In this document: positions 6,188 through 8,790 of the stretch, piece after piece
Layout: the number at the start of each line of letters is the position of its first letter
Position numbering within the stretch: the stretch's first letter is position 1
DNA from: Thermoproteota archaeon
GTDB lineage: Archaea; Korarchaeota; Korarchaeia; Korarchaeales; Korarchaeaceae
NCBI GenBank assembly: GCA_021158805.1
Contig: JAGGTZ010000207.1
Location: 1-8,790 of the forward strand
Length of the DNA: 8,790 nt
Direction of reading: 5' to 3'
Translations under genes and position numbers: made by a program
Notes under the pieces: generated by a model
Told to the model about the DNA's origin: nothing
What the model saw: the letters and a program-made list of their open reading frames with translations, nothing else
Database searches by the model: none

Positions 6188-6456
6188 CTCCGATAAGACC
6201 ATCAAACATACTTTACCATGAGTTAATAGGATTGGAGGTAAGCCTCTTGTCTACTCCTAATATAGCTGAGTATGGTATCAGGGGGAGAATTATCTATGAG
6301 ACTAAGAATGCGCTGCTAATTAGGACCTCCAAGGGAGATGTAATGATAATGAAAGGGAAGAGGTTGTTTTTATTTAGGTTACCTAGTGGTAGAGAAGTTG
6401 TGGTATCGGGAGATAAACTGATAGGGAGGCCTGAGGAAAGGGTGAAAAGGGCATGA
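6184..6456 (+). CDS. rnp1: RNase P protein component Rpp29 (Pop4 family), probable non-canonical ATA start
   Basis: Rpp29 pairs with Rpp21 and supports the catalytic RNA that removes 5' leaders from pre-tRNA. The core beta-barrel is clear: GIRGRIIYETKNALLIRT, then a hydrophobic RLFLFRLPSG segment and GDKLIGRPEERVKR at the end, all typical. The family usually begins with a NILxHELIGLEV-like block. Here that block (PSNILYHELIGLEV) is encoded from 6199 onward, yet the only ATG/GTG/TTG nearby is TTG 6232, inside the block. The frame is open back to 6106. I place the start at ATA 6184, which overlaps the rpl29 stop (ATAG) and follows a G-rich stretch (6169-6176) at normal ribosome-site distance, giving 90 residues. 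Starting at TTG 6232 would give 74 residues without the first conserved strand. The identity is firm; the start is inferred. The stop overlaps the ATG of rps17. Confidence 0.85.
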   Translation: MAPIRPSNILYHELIGLEVSLLSTPNIAEYGIRGRIIYETKNALLIRTSKGDVMIMKGKRLFLFRLPSGREVVVSGDKLIGRPEERVKRA

Positions 6457-6785
6457 GAAAGTTGTCTGAGAGCTTAGTAGGTGATGTTATCCCACCCGAG
6501 AAGGAATGTGATGATGATAAGTGCCCATGGCATGGTAATATCTCTGTCAGGGAGAGGACTATAGTGGGCAGAGTTGTCTCTACTAAGATGACTAGAACAG
6601 TTACAGTTCTAGTTGAATATCTACATTACAGGCCGAAGTACAAGAGATATGAGAGGAGGAGGAGTAAGATACATGCCCACTTACCACCCTGCATTGACGT
6701 AAAGGAGGGGGATGTCGTAAAGATAGTAGAAACAAGGAGGCTTGCTAAGACAGTAAGCCATGTGGTTTTGGGGAAGGTTAAGTAG
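6453..6785 (+). CDS. rps17: Small-subunit ribosomal protein uS17, archaeal type
   Basis: A 110-residue archaeal uS17. The N-terminal extension holds CDDDKCPWHG (19-28), close to the CDDxxCPxHG signature of archaeal and eukaryotic uS17. An OB-fold core follows, with GRVVSTKMTRTVTVLVEY (39-56) and HLPPCIDVKEGDVVKI (76-91). Cysteines 19, 24 and 80 are positioned as in relatives. The protein binds 16S rRNA and helps start 30S assembly. The ATG overlaps the Rpp29 stop and has GGTGA 7 nt upstream. It is the last gene of the cluster: rpl14 normally follows in archaea, but here gcvT meets it from the opposite strand with an 8-bp overlap of coding ends. Confidence 0.96.
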   Translation: MRKLSESLVGDVIPPEKECDDDKCPWHGNISVRERTIVGRVVSTKMTRTVTVLVEYLHYRPKYKRYERRRSKIHAHLPPCIDVKEGDVVKIVETRRLAKTVSHVVLGKVK

Positions 6786-7878
6786 ACCTCCTCCAACCAT
6801 ACTTACTCTCGTCGTAGAACGGCATTTTCGTCACTGTAACTGGGAACTCTTTTATACCCTTTAGTACAAGCTTAGTCCCAAGAGAAGAATATTCGGAGGA
6901 GACGTAAGCCATACCTATACCAGCACCTGTGGTAGGGCTGAAGGTCCCACTAGTGACAATCCCTACCTCTTTATCCCCACTAAACAGTTTATCTCCTCTT
7001 CTTGGAGATCTTCTTGTTCCACTTGTTATCCCTACTCTTATCCTGCTGATCTCTGATTCTCTTATGTTCTGTAATGCTTCCTTTCCGACGAAATACTGTT
7101 TAGACATCTTTACAGCAAAATCAAGTTTAGCTTCGAATGGGTTGGTCTCTTCGTCCATATCGTTCCCATATAGAACGAGACCTGCTTCTAATCTGAGTAT
7201 ATCCCTGGCCACTAGCCCACATGGAGTTACACCTAAGTTTACTAGCTCTTTGTAAATAGACTCTGCCCATTCAAAGTCGCTTATTACTAACTCGTAGCCA
7301 TCTTCACCCGTATACCCGGTCGTACTTATGTATAGCTCCCTTTCGTCGTATAATGTTCTGACCACCCTGAACTTCTTCATCTCAAATTCCTTGCCTAATA
7401 CTTTATGCACAAATCTCTTCGCATGAGGACCTTGTATTGCTAGCATCGTGGTTGATAGTGTTACATCCTCTATCTCTAGATCCAAGTTCCATTCATCTAG
7501 TAGCTTATGGAACCACTTGTAAATTTTCTCCCTGTTAGCCGCATTAACTACGAAGAGGACATAGTCATCCTTGATCTTAAACGTGACATTATCATCTTTT
7601 ATGCCGCCTTTCTCATTTAAGGTGAGAGTATATCTAGTTCTCCCATCCTTTACCTTCATATCGTTAGATGTTGCCCTCTGAAGGAATTCTAGTACATCAG
7701 GACCCTTTATCAGAAATCTCCCCATATGGGACACATCAAATATCCCGGCTGAGTTCCTTACGCTTATAGCCTCTTTCAGCGAGCTAGTGTACTTCATTGG
7801 CATCTTCCAACCAGCAAATTCGAAGAATTTACCCCCTAAACTCTCATGAAGTGAATCGAGTGGGAGTTTAAGAACCAT
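6778..7878 (-). CDS. gcvT: Aminomethyltransferase, glycine cleavage system T protein
   Basis: A 366-residue T protein, the normal family length. It takes the aminomethyl group carried on lipoyl-GcvH and, with a folate or archaeal pterin C1 carrier, releases ammonia and forms the methylene carrier. Family signatures are AGIFDVSHMGR (44-54), the Asp pair in GGIKDDNVTF (91-100) that holds the catalytic Asp, AIQGP (147-151), TGYTGEDGYEL (187-197), RDILRLEAGLVLYGNDM (225-241) and NPFEAKLDFAV (246-256). The C-terminal barrel includes VGIVTSGTFSPTTGAGIGMAYV (305-326). ATG 7878 has a short GGTG 5 nt upstream. GcvH, GcvP and lipoyl genes are not in the window. It is divergent from the glycolate/lactate oxidase-type gene, 71 bp away, and its 3' end overlaps rps17. 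Folate-dependent relatives such as dimethylglycine or sarcosine oxidase domains are less likely given length and single-domain form. Confidence 0.95.
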   Translation of the reverse strand: MVLKLPLDSLHESLGGKFFEFAGWKMPMKYTSSLKEAISVRNSAGIFDVSHMGRFLIKGPDVLEFLQRATSNDMKVKDGRTRYTLTLNEKGGIKDDNVTFKIKDDYVLFVVNAANREKIYKWFHKLLDEWNLDLEIEDVTLSTTMLAIQGPHAKRFVHKVLGKEFEMKKFRVVRTLYDERELYISTTGYTGEDGYELVISDFEWAESIYKELVNLGVTPCGLVARDILRLEAGLVLYGNDMDEETNPFEAKLDFAVKMSKQYFVGKEALQNIRESEISRIRVGITSGTRRSPRRGDKLFSGDKEVGIVTSGTFSPTTGAGIGMAYVSSEYSSLGTKLVLKGIKEFPVTVTKMPFYDESKYGWRRST

Positions 7879-7914
7879 CGGAACACCATTACCCCTCTCT
7901 GAAGGAAAAGTTAT

Positions 7915-7927
7915 TACGTTTTTCGTA
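7915..7927. promoter_or_regulatory. Inverted repeat in the gcvT / flavoprotein divergent gap
   Basis: TACG-TTTTT-CGTA is a 4-bp inverted repeat with a 5-bp spacer, placed near the middle of the gap next to an AT-rich GTTATTA stretch (7910-7916) that might act as a weak TATA element for either gene. It could be an operator; arms this short also occur by chance. Confidence 0.25.
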
Positions 7928-7940
7928 TCATTTCGAATGA
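7921..7940. repeat. 10-bp tandem repeat upstream of the flavoprotein gene
   Basis: TTTCGTATCA is followed at once by TTTCGAATGA, identical at 8 of 10 positions. The 10-bp step is close to one DNA helical turn, so the two TTTCG copies face the same side. It lies 10 to 29 bp before the start ATG at 7950. The short unit limits confidence that it is functional. Confidence 0.35.
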
Positions 7941-7949
7941 GGGCTAAAG

Positions 7950-8790
7950 ATGGAAAAGGAGGAGTCTGTCATTAAGGCTATAGAGGAAATAGCCTCCCAA
8001 CTTGGGGAAGAATCCGTCCTCGTTGATGATCTTGATAGGTCCGCCTACTCTTACGATGCATCAGGCATGCAAGCTGTTCCATCAGCCGTCATTAGGCCAT
8101 CTACTGCAGATGACGTTTCATTTGTTGTTGAGGTGGCTAACAAGTTCGGGATCCCCATAACCCCAAGGGGTTCTGGTACCTCCCTGGTAGGAGGTCCACT
8201 TCCAGTCAGTGGGGGATTCGTAGTTGACATGCAGAAAATGAATGGTATTATAGACAAGGACGAAGAGAATGGCCTAGTTAGGGTAGAAGCTGGTATAAAG
8301 GTTAGGGAACTCAATGAGATATTCTCGGATAGATTTATGCCAATAAACCCCGATGGTGCTGGCTTCTCAACAGTAGGAGGACTTATAGCAGAGGACTCGG
8401 CTTCGCCCCTCTCTATAAGGTATGGGACCATGGGCGACCTACTTTACGGTGTAGAGGTCGTCCTTCCTAATGGAGAGATAATTCTAGTCGAGTCTCCCGG
8501 TCCCCCAAGCCGTCGTAGTATCCTGAATTTGTTGGTTGGATCTGAGGGAACACTTGGTATCTTTACATCGGCTCTGCTTAAGCTACCGAGGAGACCAGAG
8601 AATAGGATTGCATACAAGATTGAGCTTACAGATATCTCAGATGCTTTAATACTGCAGGAAGAGATAGAGAAGTCAGGAATAGGTGTCTCTGCTTTTGAAG
8701 TATACCATAACTATAAGGAGCTAGTTGAGGGTGCTGGAACTGAGGCCGTAGCATTCATAGAGATATCCGGTACTCAGGAGTGCGTAGAGA
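7950..8790 (+). CDS. FAD-dependent glycolate/lactate oxidase-type protein (GlcD family), N-terminal part
   Basis: Open to the right edge; 280 residues are visible. The family oxidises 2-hydroxy acids such as glycolate or D-lactate using FAD. The FAD-binding type 4 (PCMH) domain covers about residues 40-215: TPRGSGTSLVGG (71-82) binds the FAD phosphates, then VVDMQKMN (91-98), RVEAGIKVREL (111-121), TVGGLIAE (141-148), RYGTMGDLLYGVEVVLPNG (157-175) and LLVGSEGTLGIF (194-205). The FAD-oxidase C-terminal domain begins after about 220 and is cut by the window. ATG 7950 is the first start after an in-frame TGA (7938) and follows GAGGG. Oddities: the usual NAGG-x-xxxKYG stretch is replaced by EDSASPLSIRYG, and the TGYDL block before VGSEG is not recognisable, so it is a divergent member. 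The substrate is undecided; glycolate is favoured only by nearby pgp and gcvT. Confidence 0.88.
   Translation, partial: MEKEESVIKAIEEIASQLGEESVLVDDLDRSAYSYDASGMQAVPSAVIRPSTADDVSFVVEVANKFGIPITPRGSGTSLVGGPLPVSGGFVVDMQKMNGIIDKDEENGLVRVEAGIKVRELNEIFSDRFMPINPDGAGFSTVGGLIAEDSASPLSIRYGTMGDLLYGVEVVLPNGEIILVESPGPPSRRSILNLLVGSEGTLGIFTSALLKLPRRPENRIAYKIELTDISDALILQEEIEKSGIGVSAFEVYHNYKELVEGAGTEAVAFIEISGTQECVE

Noticed and set aside
6234..6249. GGAGGT followed by TTG 6247 as a ribosome site and start for Rpp29
   Set aside because: GGAGGT falls where the conserved G-L-E-V residues must be encoded, so the match is probably dictated by the protein sequence.
6232..6456. Rpp29 starting at TTG 6232 (74 residues)
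   Set aside because: This would begin inside the conserved HELIGLEV block; the in-frame upstream codons encode family-typical residues.
6929..7255. 108-codon plus-strand frame opposite gcvT
   Set aside because: Antisense shadow of conserved GcvT motifs; low-complexity Leu/Ser composition.
8051..8431. 126-codon minus-strand frame opposite the flavoprotein gene
   Set aside because: The plus strand encodes clear FAD-binding motifs here; the minus frame is Ser/Pro-rich with no recognisable features.

Overview
The window comes from an archaeon, most likely a thermophile of the TACK/crenarchaeal side, though the lineage is a guess. Archaeal markers are the GatE tail, a B-family replicative DNA polymerase, archaeal-type uL22, uS3 and uS17, the archaeal/eukaryotic RNase P protein Rpp29 inside a ribosomal operon, and TATA-type promoters. 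Arginine is written mostly AGG/AGA and isoleucine often ATA, which fits a thermophile. The DNA is almost entirely coding. The only gaps are 66, 48 and 71 bp, all between divergent genes, so no gene-free stretch approaches 300 bases. No tRNA, rRNA, CRISPR array, insertion sequence or intein was seen.

Layout. 1-480 (+) is the C-terminal end of gatE. It converges on and overlaps polB (454-2946, -), a complete 830-residue proofreading DNA polymerase. Divergent from polB is an unrecognised secreted, single-anchor, sequon-rich protein (3013-3981, +). That gene runs tail-to-tail into a HAD phosphatase of the phosphoglycolate phosphatase type (3971-4675, -). From 4724 to 6785 (+) is a tight ribosomal cluster: rpl22, rps3, rpl29, rnp1 (Rpp29) and rps17. 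It meets gcvT (6778-7878, -), the aminomethyltransferase of the glycine cleavage system. Divergent from gcvT is an FAD-dependent glycolate/lactate oxidase-type gene (7950 to the right edge, +).

How they fit together. The ribosomal cluster is an internal slice of the archaeal S10/spc operon. Genes usually found upstream (rps19, rpl2 and others) and downstream (rpl14, rpl24 and others) are replaced by unrelated genes on the other strand, and the cluster has its own promoter and leader. The phosphatase, the flavoprotein and GcvT could form a phosphoglycolate to glycolate to glyoxylate to glycine/C1 route, but they are in three separate transcription units, so this is inference.

The most notable points are: (1) the conserved N-terminus of Rpp29 lies upstream of any ATG/GTG/TTG, implying an AUA start (or a base error, or a frameshift); (2) all three convergent gene pairs overlap at their 3' ends, and the polB/gatE overlap encodes a PCNA-binding-like tail; (3) the divergent gaps hold compact promoter arrangements, including a TATA element usable on both strands. 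Overall this is an ordinary housekeeping region. I see no clear new multi-gene system.
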